The notes below the pieces were generated by a model that was not told where the DNA came from, did not search any database, and was given only the letters and a program-made list of their open reading frames with translations. Below, in pieces: positions 17,121-24,154 of a stretch of DNA of 64,000 nt. The position numbers and the translations under genes are program-made. Within the stretch, counting starts at the first letter, position 1. Each line of letters begins with the position of its first letter. This stretch comes from Xanthomonas sontii (GTDB taxonomy: Bacteria > Pseudomonadota > Gammaproteobacteria > Xanthomonadales > Xanthomonadaceae): NCBI RefSeq assembly GCF_040529055.1, contig NZ_CP132342.1, forward strand, positions 372,001 to 436,000, read 5' to 3'.

Positions 17121-17144
17121 GTCGGGACTGAAGTCCCTCCCACA
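17121..17144. repeat. GGGACTGAAGTCCC palindrome, copy 2
   Basis: Same REP-like palindrome as at 16975-16998, here ending TCCCACA, immediately before the end of the lipid kinase gene. Together with copy 1 it closes the two arms of a direct repeat. Confidence 0.75.
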
Positions 17145-17180
17145 TGGGCGCCGGCCTTCGGGCTGGCGCCCGACCTGCGG

Positions 17181-18119
17181 TTAGCGCTCTGGCGCCTGCA
17201 GCAGCGGCGAGTCCGGCGGCAGATGCATGCGCAGGCGCCCGGGCACGCAGTCGATGCGGAAGTGGCGCGAGGTTTCCGGCTCGCCGTCCAGATTCAGGGT
17301 CAGCGGCTGCGCCGCCTCGATCCGCAGCCACGGCAGGCGCGCGCGCACCGCCACCCGCTCCAGCGCGGCCTGCTTGCCGGACGTGACCAGGGTGCCCAGG
17401 GTCGCGGCGACCTCGCCGGTCAGCTCCGGCACCAGGGTCAGGTCGAGCAGGCCGTCGTCGAGCAGCGCGTCCGGGCACAGCACCTGGCCGCCACCGGCCT
17501 GGCGGCCGTTGCCCAGGCCGAGCGCGATGAAATCGCCTTCCCAGGCAAAGTCCGGCCCTTCGAAGCGGGCCCGGATCGGATCGATCCGGCCCAGCCGGCT
17601 CATGCCGGTGACCAGGTAGGCCAGCCCGCCGAGCATCTTCTTCAGGCCTTCGTCGGTCTCCACCGTGACCTGGGTGCCGAAGCCGCCGCTGGCGACGTTG
17701 GCGCACCAGTGCGGGCCGTGCTCGGCCTCGATGCGCAACAGGTCGATCGGCAGCGCCGGCGTGCGGGCGATCAGTTCCAGTGCCTCCAGCGGCGGCAGCG
17801 GGAGACCGGTCGCGGTGGCGAAATCGTTGGCCGTGCCCAGCGCCACCAGCCCCAGGGCCGGCAGCGCGTTGCCCGGTTCCTGGCGATGCGCCAGCGCCGT
17901 GGCGACCTCGCTGAGGGTGCCGTCGCCGCCGGCGGCGACGATGCACGCAGCACCATCGGCCACCGCTTCGGCCACGTAGCGCTCGGCATCGCCCTGCTCC
18001 CAGGTGACCCGCACCTGCAGTGCCACGCCGCGCGCACGCATGGCCATGACCGCCTCGCGCAACGCCTCGTCGCCGGCCGATTTGCCGTTGAGGATCAGAC
18101 GCCAATGCGCTGCAGCCAT
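17181..18119 (-). CDS. Lipid kinase YegS-like (diacylglycerol kinase catalytic domain)
   Basis: ATP-dependent lipid kinase of the DAGK/YegS family, 312 residues. It shows LILNGKSAG, the nucleotide-binding [21 protein letters not shown] and the C-terminal [15 protein letters not shown] with the second GDGE-like element. In E. coli YegS phosphorylates phosphatidylglycerol in vitro; the substrate here is unknown. ATG 18119 ([12 protein letters not shown]) is chosen because relatives begin at this point; 18128 is possible. The gene stands alone, with a probable small RNA on the opposite strand starting within 70 bp of its 5' end. Confidence 0.9.
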   Translation of the reverse strand: MAAAHWRLILNGKSAGDEALREAVMAMRARGVALQVRVTWEQGDAERYVAEAVADGAACIVAAGGDGTLSEVATALAHRQEPGNALPALGLVALGTANDFATATGLPLPPLEALELIARTPALPIDLLRIEAEHGPHWCANVASGGFGTQVTVETDEGLKKMLGGLAYLVTGMSRLGRIDPIRARFEGPDFAWEGDFIALGLGNGRQAGGGQVLCPDALLDDGLLDLTLVPELTGEVAATLGTLVTSGKQAALERVAVRARLPWLRIEAAQPLTLNLDGEPETSRHFRIDCVPGRLRMHLPPDSPLLQAPER

Positions 18120-18186
18120 GCGAACCATCCCGGGGTGAGACGCCCACGCTAACGGGCGCGGCATGCGCGATGCGTGAATCCAAGGC

Positions 18187-18321
18187 ACGTGCGTTGTCAT
18201 ACGCACGTCACCGGGGATCCGGAACATGGAAGGCCATAGCAAGGAAGACGGATGGAGGCAGGATCAGCCTCCGATTTCTCTCCCAGGGGCCGCACCGGCG
18301 ACGGTGCGGTTCTTTTCTTTT
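18187..18321 (+). ncRNA. Candidate GGA-rich small RNA (possible CsrA/RsmA-binding RNA)
   Basis: Plus-strand segment between two minus-strand genes, with no reading frame of note. It has a perfect hairpin at 18187-18208 (ACGTGCGT / ACGCACGT), then seven GGA trinucleotides within 49 nt (18215-18263), one of them in the loop (AGGATCA) of a second hairpin at 18254-18272. It ends in an intrinsic terminator with a GNRA loop at 18290-18321. Dense GGA motifs, some in hairpin loops, are the mark of RNAs that titrate CsrA/RsmA. The 5' end and promoter are not resolved. Expression and function are inferred. Confidence 0.5.
18290..18321 (+). terminator. Intrinsic terminator with GNRA loop
   Basis: Stem CCGCACCG / CGGTGCGG with loop GCGA, followed by TTCTTTTCTTTT on the plus strand. 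On the minus strand there is no T run, so it serves a plus-strand transcript although both neighbouring genes are on the minus strand. Confidence 0.85.
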
Positions 18322-18337
18322 GGCCGTCCGGCGCCGC

Positions 18338-18820
18338 TCAGCCGGCCGCGAACCTGGCCAGCGCCTCGCCCTGCAGGCGGTAGACGGTCCACTCGTCCTG
18401 CGCGCGGGCGCCGACCGCTTCGTAGAAGTCGATCGCCGGCTGGTTCCAGTCCAGCACCGACCATTCGAAGCGGCCGCAGCCCTCGGCCACCGCCTGCCGC
18501 GCCAGGTGCTGCAGCAGCGCCTTGCCGGCGCCCACGCCGCGGTGCGCCGGGTCCACGTACAGGTCTTCCAGGTACAGGCCGTTGCGGCCGAGCCAGGTGG
18601 AGTAGTTGTAGAAGTACACCGCGTAGCCGATCGGCTGGCCGTCGGCCTCGCAGATCAGCGCCTGCGCGCGGGCATCGGCGCCGAACAGCGTCGCGCGCAG
18701 GCCGGCCTCGTCGGTCTGCACCGCGTCCTCGGCACGCTCGTAGCGGGCCAGGTCGCGGACCAGGCGCAGGATCAGCGCCGCATCGTCGGCCACCGCCGGG
18801 CGGATGTGCAGCGCCGCCAT
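18338..18820 (-). CDS. GNAT-family N-acetyltransferase (diamine acetyltransferase-like)
   Basis: Acetyl-CoA-dependent acyltransferase of 160 residues. The acetyl-CoA-binding motif A appears as LYVDPAHRGVGAGKALLQHLA, preceded by LEDL; the segment YFYNYSTWLGRNGLYLEDLYV and the ending WNQPAIDFYEAVGA resemble spermidine/spermine and thialysine acetyltransferases. The acceptor is therefore possibly a polyamine or amino-acid amine, but that is inferred. It lies one base after rpe, so it is probably co-transcribed. Confidence 0.88.
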   Translation of the reverse strand: MAALHIRPAVADDAALILRLVRDLARYERAEDAVQTDEAGLRATLFGADARAQALICEADGQPIGYAVYFYNYSTWLGRNGLYLEDLYVDPAHRGVGAGKALLQHLARQAVAEGCGRFEWSVLDWNQPAIDFYEAVGARAQDEWTVYRLQGEALARFAAG

Positions 18821-18821
18821 C

Positions 18822-19490
18822 TCAGCGCCCCGCCACCGCGGCGCGCATCTGCGTGATCACCTCGGCGTAGTCCGGCGCGTTGAAGATGGCCGAGCCGGCG
18901 ACGAAGGTGTCGGCGCCGGCGGCAGCGATCGCGGCGATGTTGTCCGGCTTGACCCCGCCGTCGATCTCCAGCCGGATCGGCTTGCCGCTGGCGTCGATGC
19001 GGGCGCGGATCGCGCGCAGCTTGTCCAGCGCCGAGGGAATGAAGGCCTGGCCGCCGAAGCCCGGGTTGACCGACATCACCAGCACCAGGTCCAGGTCGTC
19101 CAGCACCCAGTCGAGGATGTCCACCGGGGTGGCCGGGTTGAGCACCAGGCCGGCCTTGCAGCCGTGCGACTTGATCAGCTGGATGCTGCGGTGCACGTGG
19201 CGGCTGGCCTCGGGATGGAAGCTGATGATGCTGGCGCCGGCCTCGGCGAAATCCGGGATCAGCCGGTCCACCGGTTCCACCATCAGATGCACGTCGATCG
19301 GCGCGGTGACGCCGTGCTTGCGCAGCGCCTGGCAGACCATCGGGCCGATGGTGAGGTTCGGCACGTAATGATTGTCCATCACGTCGAAGTGGATCCAGTC
19401 GGCGCCGGCGCGCAGCACGGCATCCACTTCCTCGCCGAGGCGGGCGAAATCGGCGGATAGGATGGACGGGGAGATGATGCAGTCGGACAT
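18822..19490 (-). CDS. rpe: Ribulose-phosphate 3-epimerase
   Basis: Interconverts ribulose 5-phosphate and xylulose 5-phosphate in the pentose phosphate pathway. The 222-residue TIM barrel has the metal-binding residues in [15 protein letters not shown] and SFHPEA, the flexible loop [11 protein letters not shown], and catalytic aspartate in [10 protein letters not shown]. It follows the J-domain gene by 9 bp and precedes the GNAT gene by 1 bp, forming a three-gene unit. Confidence 0.96.
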   Translation of the reverse strand: MSDCIISPSILSADFARLGEEVDAVLRAGADWIHFDVMDNHYVPNLTIGPMVCQALRKHGVTAPIDVHLMVEPVDRLIPDFAEAGASIISFHPEASRHVHRSIQLIKSHGCKAGLVLNPATPVDILDWVLDDLDLVLVMSVNPGFGGQAFIPSALDKLRAIRARIDASGKPIRLEIDGGVKPDNIAAIAAAGADTFVAGSAIFNAPDYAEVITQMRAAVAGR

Positions 19491-19499
19491 GGCGGGATC

Positions 19500-19832
19500 T
19501 CAGCGCTTGCGCAGGGTGCGGATACGGTCGTAGGCGGTGTTGAGCTGGCTGGCCTTCTTCTCGGCGCGGGCACGCAACTCGGGGCTGGCGCTGGCGACCT
19601 TGTCGGGGTGGTACTGGGACATCAGCCGGCGATAGGCCAGTTCGATTTCGGCGTCGGTGGCGTCGCGGGTCAGCCCCAGTTCCCGGTAGGGATCCTCGCG
19701 CTGGGACAGCTTGAACCAGTCGGCGTCGAAGGCGTGCCCGATCAGCAGCCCGATCAACGCGCCCAGCACCGGCGTGGGCCGCAGCAGCAGGGCCCCGGCG
19801 ATGGCGCCGAGCAGTTTTCCGTACCAGGGCAT
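19500..19832 (-). CDS. Membrane-anchored J-domain protein
   Basis: A 110-residue co-chaperone-like protein. The N-terminus is a glycine-zipper-type hydrophobic segment (about residues 5-33, GAIAGALLL...[12 protein letters not shown]), and the C-terminal two thirds form a J domain with the HPD motif ([10 protein letters not shown]). Together these recall the ends of DjlA without its central TerB region. It probably sits on the cytoplasmic face of the membrane and stimulates DnaK. It is first in the unit with rpe and the GNAT gene and diverges from purC. Confidence 0.88.
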   Translation of the reverse strand: MPWYGKLLGAIAGALLLRPTPVLGALIGLLIGHAFDADWFKLSQREDPYRELGLTRDATDAEIELAYRRLMSQYHPDKVASASPELRARAEKKASQLNTAYDRIRTLRKR

Positions 19833-19974
19833 GGGGCAAGGGCGGGCGCGGCGTCAGGGCCGGCCATTTTACGGCACAGCGGGGCATTCCGGCCGTACAC
19901 TACGCGGCCCGCCGTCCGCCGCGGGCCCGCCGGGTCCCGGGACGGTCGCCATTGCGAAGTCCGTAGGAGTGCCT

Positions 19975-20901
19975 GTGTCCACCACGCTGTTGCAATCCGA
20001 TCTGCCCGGCCTGCCCTTGCGCCACCGCGGCAAAGTCCGCGACGTGTTCGATATTCCCCGCGAGCGCTTGCCGGCCGACGCGCCGCCCGGCGACTACCTG
20101 CTGATGGTGGCCACCGACCGCCTCTCCGCGTTCGACGTGGTGCTGCCCGACCCGATCCCGGGCAAGGGCGAGATGCTGTGCCAGGTCTCCAACTTCTGGT
20201 TCAAGAAGACCGAGCACCTGATGCCCAACCACCTCACCGGCATCGACGTGGCCGCGGTGCTGCCCGAGGGCGTGGACAAGGCCCTGTACGCCAAGCGCGC
20301 GGTGGTGACCCGCAAGCTCAAGCCGGTGCCGGTGGAAGCCATCGCCCGCGGCTACCTGATCGGCAGCGGCTGGAAGGACTACCAGCGCACCGGCAAGGTC
20401 AGCGGCATCGAACTGCCCGACGGCCTGCGCCAGGCCGAGAAGCTGGCCGAACCGATCTTCACCCCGTCGACCAAGGCCGCGGTGGGCGATCACGACGAGA
20501 ACATCGACTTCGACGCCATGGTCAAGACCGTGGGCGCCGAACTGGCCGAGCGCGTGCGCGACGCCACCCTGCGCATCTACCGCTTCGCCGCCGACTTCGC
20601 CGCCGAGCGCGGCATCCTGCTCGCCGACACCAAGTTCGAGTTCGGCACCGACGCCGACGGCCGCCTGTACATCATGGACGAGATGCTGACCCCGGACTCC
20701 TCGCGCTACTGGCCGGCCGACCAGTACGAAGTCGGGACCAGCCCGCCGAGCTACGACAAGCAGTTCGTGCGCGACTACCTGGAGACGCTGGACTGGGGCA
20801 AGACCGCGCCCGGCCCGCGCCTGCCGCAGGAGGTGATCGACCGCACCCGCGCCAAGTACGCCGAAGCGCTGCAGCGGCTGGCGGGGATTTCGGTCGACTG
20901 A
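19975..20901 (+). CDS. purC: Phosphoribosylaminoimidazole-succinocarboxamide synthase (SAICAR synthase)
   Basis: ATP-dependent ligation of aspartate to CAIR in purine synthesis. The 308 residues are of the longer type, with [52 protein letters not shown], and [16 protein letters not shown] at 19975 is chosen because TAGGAG lies 5 bases upstream and the product begins [13 protein letters not shown]; the upstream ATG at 19711 is inside the divergent gene. A TACACT element about 80 bp upstream could be the -10 box. It stands alone. Confidence 0.95.
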   Translation: MSTTLLQSDLPGLPLRHRGKVRDVFDIPRERLPADAPPGDYLLMVATDRLSAFDVVLPDPIPGKGEMLCQVSNFWFKKTEHLMPNHLTGIDVAAVLPEGVDKALYAKRAVVTRKLKPVPVEAIARGYLIGSGWKDYQRTGKVSGIELPDGLRQAEKLAEPIFTPSTKAAVGDHDENIDFDAMVKTVGAELAERVRDATLRIYRFAADFAAERGILLADTKFEFGTDADGRLYIMDEMLTPDSSRYWPADQYEVGTSPPSYDKQFVRDYLETLDWGKTAPGPRLPQEVIDRTRAKYAEALQRLAGISVD

Positions 20902-21051
20902 GTGTGGGGCAGCGCGCCGGATGCCCGGCGCGTCACGGGTGGTCGCGGAAGGCGGCCACCTTGCGGGCACCGACCGCCATGCCCGCTGATTCACGACCCG
21001 GAGCATCCTGTCCGGCTAGACTCCGGCACCCGCGCGAACGCTCGTGCGCGC

Positions 21052-21078
21052 GACCCGATCAGGAGGATCCGTTGGCTA
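21052..21078 (+). repeat. 27-bp direct repeat at a lipoprotein gene start, copy 1
   Basis: Identical to 22705-22731. It covers the Shine-Dalgarno (AGGAGGA) and the TTG GCT start codons. CTAGACTC also recurs about 35 bp upstream of both copies, so promoter, leader and start were duplicated together. Confidence 0.85.
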
Positions 21079-21152
21079 GTTCGCCCCCGCTTTTTGCAGC
21101 CCTCACGCTTGTCATGGCGCTGGCTGCCTGCAGCCCTAGGCTGTATCGACAT

Positions 21153-21518
21153 TCATTTCAGCCACATTGGGATAGAGGCCAGATACAGGAAAGCCAAGAA
21201 ATGAGTTGGCTTGCGATCGAAGCGCGTGGCGATACGGCGGAACTGTTTGAGCTTGGCGAAGCAACGTTCGATGCGATTGCGTAACCGGTAGCGTGCTTTG
21301 TCGTAGCGGCGCGGCCGCTGGCAACTGCGTGGAGGGATCACCGCCTTGGCGCCTCGTGACCTGATCAACGCCACCAGTTCCCGACTGTCATAACCCTTGT
21401 CGGCTAGCACATATTTCGGCTTGAACCCGGCCAACAAGGCGCGCGCTTGCGTGATGTCGTTACGCTGCCCACCTGTCAGCACGACCCGCACCGGCCGGCC
21501 CTGGCTGTCCACGGCCAA
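21153..21518 (-). CDS. IS5-family transposase, second frame (OrfB)
   Basis: C-terminal half of the transposase, 121 residues from the first in-frame Met; its frame runs further upstream through GRSRGGLSTKIHLAVD, overlapping OrfA. It carries the second catalytic aspartate in VLADKGYDS and the glutamate in RNRIERCFAKLKQFRRIATR, the conserved end of IS5/IS427 enzymes. It is probably made as an OrfAB fusion by -1 slippage near the AAAAGGGGGG run (about 21580). Confidence 0.9.
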   Translation of the reverse strand: MAVDSQGRPVRVVLTGGQRNDITQARALLAGFKPKYVLADKGYDSRELVALIRSRGAKAVIPPRSCQRPRRYDKARYRLRNRIERCFAKLKQFRRIATRFDRKPTHFLAFLYLASIPMWLK

Positions 21519-21532
21519 GTGGATCTTTGTGC

Positions 21533-21925
21533 TCAGGCCTCCTCGGGAGCGCCCCAGAGCCGAGTCCGAAGCCCCCCTTTTCCGGTCGCCGCTTGTGCAT
21601 GCGCCCGGACGATGCTGCTATCGATCATCAGGTACTCGTTGTCTCGAGCCCGAGTCAGGCTCTGGAAAATCCGCTCCCAGACGCCCTTGGCGGCCCAACG
21701 GGTAAAGCGTTTGTGCACGCTTTTGTAGGCCCCGTAGCGCGGCGGCAGATCACTCCAGCGTGCGCCGGAGCGCAACACCCACAGCACGCCATTGACGAAA
21801 GTCCGGTTGTCCGCTGCTGTGCGGCCCGGGTCACTGGCTTTGCCTGGAAGCAAGTCTTCGATCCGCTCCCATTGGCTCTGGGTCAATTCATAGCGGCTGG
21901 GCCGCGACGTGATGGTCTTCGACAT
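21533..21925 (-). CDS. IS5-family transposase, first frame (OrfA)
   Basis: N-terminal half of the transposase, 130 residues from ATG 21925. It has the DUF4096-like start (YELTQSQWERIEDLLPG), RTAADNRTFVNGVLWVLRSGARW, and the first catalytic aspartate in LMIDSSIVRAHAQ. It ends just after the slippery AAAAGGGGGG stretch; shifting back one base there continues into OrfB. OrfA alone may act as a regulator, as in related elements. Confidence 0.9.
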   Translation of the reverse strand: MSKTITSRPSRYELTQSQWERIEDLLPGKASDPGRTAADNRTFVNGVLWVLRSGARWSDLPPRYGAYKSVHKRFTRWAAKGVWERIFQSLTRARDNEYLMIDSSIVRAHAQAATGKGGLRTRLWGAPEEA

Positions 21926-22704
21926 CCCCAAAAAATACCGCTGAATGTCGATACAGCCTAGGCAGACCGATGCGTCGACAACCGCAAGTCCCGCCGCTGA
22001 CGCATCCGCTCGCACTGCATCTTCGGACAAGGCCGCCCCCGTTCGCGCGTCCACCGCATCGCAGACGGCCCATCAGGATGACGGCGTTGCAGCACTGGCC
22101 GAGTCCTTGCACCTTCGTTGTGAGAATGCGGCCAAGGGCAACGGCTGCGTGGCGGGCAACATGGACGCTGGCGATTTCTACGACGTCGACGTGTCTCCAG
22201 ACTGTGGCGCAGACGGAAACTTCGCAGGCGTGGCCGAACGCGACGCGACACTTCTGGATGCCCTACCCGTCACCGGCAGCAAGGTGCAGGTCACCGCCAA
22301 GCTTTCGGATGGACAGTTCGTCTGCATTCTGGCGACCGCGCATGCGGGTCAACAGGCAGCCTACTACTACGTGGTCGCCGTCCCTCCCGCCAGCGTCGGC
22401 GCATGCAACGGCAAGCCCATTTGCAATCAGTATGGCGAGCGCCCAATCGACTTCGTGACACAGCGCAAACAGGGCAAACACTGCACCATTGCAGGCAATG
22501 CGCGTCCTGAAGGCGATTGTGCGCAAGGATGGATCGAACCGCGGAAGCTGGATGTGTTCTCGAATGGACTGTGATCCTTTCGCCACGCGGCTTACAGCCC
22601 TGACGTTCGCTGCCGGTAGGTCCCCGACAATGTCCCGGTTCGGCTTCACGACATGATGATCCCGGTGAACTAGACTCACCCGCCCGAAGGGCGATTGCCC
22701 GCCC

Positions 22705-22731
22705 GACCCGATCAGGAGGATCCGTTGGCTA
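22705..22731 (+). repeat. 27-bp direct repeat at a lipoprotein gene start, copy 2
   Basis: Second copy of the segment at 21052-21078, providing the ribosome-binding site and TTG start of the 160-residue lipoprotein gene. This shared start supports the TTG choice in both genes. Confidence 0.85.
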
Positions 22732-23207
22732 TCGCACGCCCCATTCTGACGTCCCTGGCATTGGCCGCGGCCCTGGTCGCGTGCAAGGCGCAACCGGCTG
22801 GCTCCACGGTGGCCGCGGCGACGGCCGCGCCCGCGCAGGCCGCACCTGCCGCAGCCGCCCCGCGTTGCCAGGACGCCGATTTCGATGCCTTCCTCAAGCG
22901 CTTCAGCGCCGACATCGCGGTCCAGGAGAAGGCGACCGCCAACCCGTTGACGATGATCCACATCGACCCGGACGCGCAGCCGGAACCGGCGCCGGTGACC
23001 CGCAACGTGCCCCTGGCCGAGGTCGAATGGCCGGTGATCCCGAACCTGGAGGCAGCCCGCAAGGGCGGGCGCGAGGTCGTGGTGACGCAGAACGCCGAGG
23101 GCCGGCAAGTCATGGTGCGCACTCCCGATACCGGCGACCAGCAGGTCTACCAGTTCGCACAGAAGCCGTGCTGGACGCTGGTGAAGGTCGACGATCAGGC
23201 GTTGTAG
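22725..23207 (+). CDS. Hypothetical lipoprotein, possible immunity protein
   Basis: A 160-residue lipoprotein of unknown family. TTG at 22725 follows AGGAGGA by 6 bases; the signal peptide ends in lipobox LVAC (C20). After an Ala-rich linker a domain of about 115 residues begins with RCQDADFDAFLKRFSADI and ends with CWTLVKVDDQAL; two cysteines (in PRCQD and KPCWT) could pair. No enzyme motif is visible. It lies second in a row of three lipoprotein genes before a putative peptidoglycan-hydrolysing T4SS effector, the usual position for an X-Tfi inhibitor. That role is inferred from position. Confidence 0.8.
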   Translation: MAIARPILTSLALAAALVACKAQPAGSTVAAATAAPAQAAPAAAAPRCQDADFDAFLKRFSADIAVQEKATANPLTMIHIDPDAQPEPAPVTRNVPLAEVEWPVIPNLEAARKGGREVVVTQNAEGRQVMVRTPDTGDQQVYQFAQKPCWTLVKVDDQAL

Positions 23208-23376
23208 TCGCGGCCCCAGGAGACCCGCATGGATGCTTCTTCGCCAGCGCAGCGCCGTTCCACCTATCGCGCCACAAACGTCCGCCGTCTATCCAACACT
23301 CGCGCCCAGAAACTGCGGCGCAGTACGTATATGCCCGCCTCACTGGGTGGAAATTGAACCTAAAAGAGGAATTCGC

Positions 23377-24084
23377 GTGCATTTCCTGAAGTTCTCTTCG
23401 CCCCTCCTCGCCCTGGCATTGGTAGCCTGCGGAGGTGCGCCCGCGGACGGCAAGTCTGCCGACATGCGAGACACCCCGCAGCAGTCTCCCTCCCCTAGTC
23501 AGCAAAACCAGGGGCAGAACGCCACCGCCAACCAGCAAGGGAGTGCTCCTGTGCAAAATGTCGCATCCTTCGTTCCTGCTGGCATGGAGGCCGTGGACAC
23601 GCTCCGGGGCGACCTCACCGGCACCGGTCGGTCAGATGCATTACTGGTCGTTTCCCCCCCATCGCCCGCTGGCGAGAAGTTGGGTCAGGGCGCACCAAGA
23701 ACGGTGATCCTGCTGACCCAGGATGAACGTGGAGAGCTGCACAAGGCCGCGGAGAATGCGCATATCGTCCCATGCGCGAACTGCGGCGGCATGGCCGGCG
23801 ATCCTTATGCGTTTTCGCGGATCGAGAAAGGGCAATTCACCATCTCCATCTCGGGCGGCTCGCGCGAGCGCTGGGCTGACGACTTCACTTTCCGCTATGC
23901 GCCCGACAGCAAAACCTGGCTGCTGGACAAGGTGGTACGCGAACTCACCGATACGCAATCAGAACAACATAAGCAATTGGAACTGACGGCCAAAGATTTC
24001 GGGCAGGTGGCATTCGCGGATTTCGACCCCGCCAAGCTACCCAAGGTCGCCCCACTGGAAGAGGGCGCACCAGACAAGAATTAA
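23377..24084 (+). CDS. Lipoprotein, probable immunity protein (X-Tfi-like) of the adjacent effector
   Basis: A 235-residue lipoprotein (lipobox LVAC, C18) with a Gln/Asn/Ser-rich linker to about residue 62 and then a globular domain. The segment D79-L-T-G-T-G-R-S-D87 resembles the calcium-binding loop DxNGDGxxD near the start of the Xanthomonas inhibitor XAC2610, which blocks a GH19-type T4SS lysozyme in the periplasm. C-A-N-C near residue 130 may form a disulfide. GTG 23377 has AGAGGA 7 bases upstream. It ends 70 bp before the effector gene on the same strand. The role as its periplasmic inhibitor follows from position and this likeness and is not proven. Confidence 0.8.
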   Translation: MHFLKFSSPLLALALVACGGAPADGKSADMRDTPQQSPSPSQQNQGQNATANQQGSAPVQNVASFVPAGMEAVDTLRGDLTGTGRSDALLVVSPPSPAGEKLGQGAPRTVILLTQDERGELHKAAENAHIVPCANCGGMAGDPYAFSRIEKGQFTISISGGSRERWADDFTFRYAPDSKTWLLDKVVRELTDTQSEQHKQLELTAKDFGQVAFADFDPAKLPKVAPLEEGAPDKN

Positions 24085-24154
24085 AGGGAAGTAATGGTTT
24101 CCGCGGACATGGATGGTCCGTCCATCACGTTGCTGAGAAATGAGGAGCTACACC

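Larger units (their letters stand above)
16775..17180. other. Gene-free region upstream of trpE with tandemly duplicated repeat
   Basis: No supported gene. Two direct copies of a segment of about 65-70 bp (about 16930-16998 and 17079-17143) share GCGACCGA at one end and end in the palindrome GTCGGGACTGAAGTCCCTCCC. The trpE promoter must lie in the right-hand portion before 16774 read on the minus strand, but no clear -35/-10 pair can be named. Confidence 0.6.
21140..21957 (-). mobile_element. IS5-family insertion sequence (IS427-like, 818 bp)
   Basis: Terminal inverted repeats of about 16 bp (GCTGTATCGACATTCA) are flanked by a direct duplication of the target CTAG at 21136-21139 and 21958-21961. 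The element holds two overlapping frames of a DDE transposase joined by a likely -1 frameshift, the IS427-group layout. Because the ends and target duplication are perfect, the insertion looks recent. The element interrupts a lipoprotein gene. Confidence 0.93.
21072..22574 (+). pseudogene. Lipoprotein gene split by an IS5-family element
   Basis: The 5' part (TTG 21072 to 21139) encodes a lipoprotein signal peptide with lipobox LAAC; the 3' part (21962-22574) continues in frame once the 818-bp IS and one CTAG copy are removed. The rejoined gene is exactly 227 codons (226 residues). The mature protein is Ala/Ser/Thr-rich at first, then has a globular part with at least eight cysteines (LRCENA, NGCVAG, SPDCGAD, FVCILA, GACNGK, ICNQYG, KHCTIA, DCAQGW). 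No family is recognised. It shares a 27-bp start region with the next lipoprotein gene and heads a row of lipoprotein genes before a putative T4SS effector, so it may be a former immunity protein. Confidence 0.85.
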
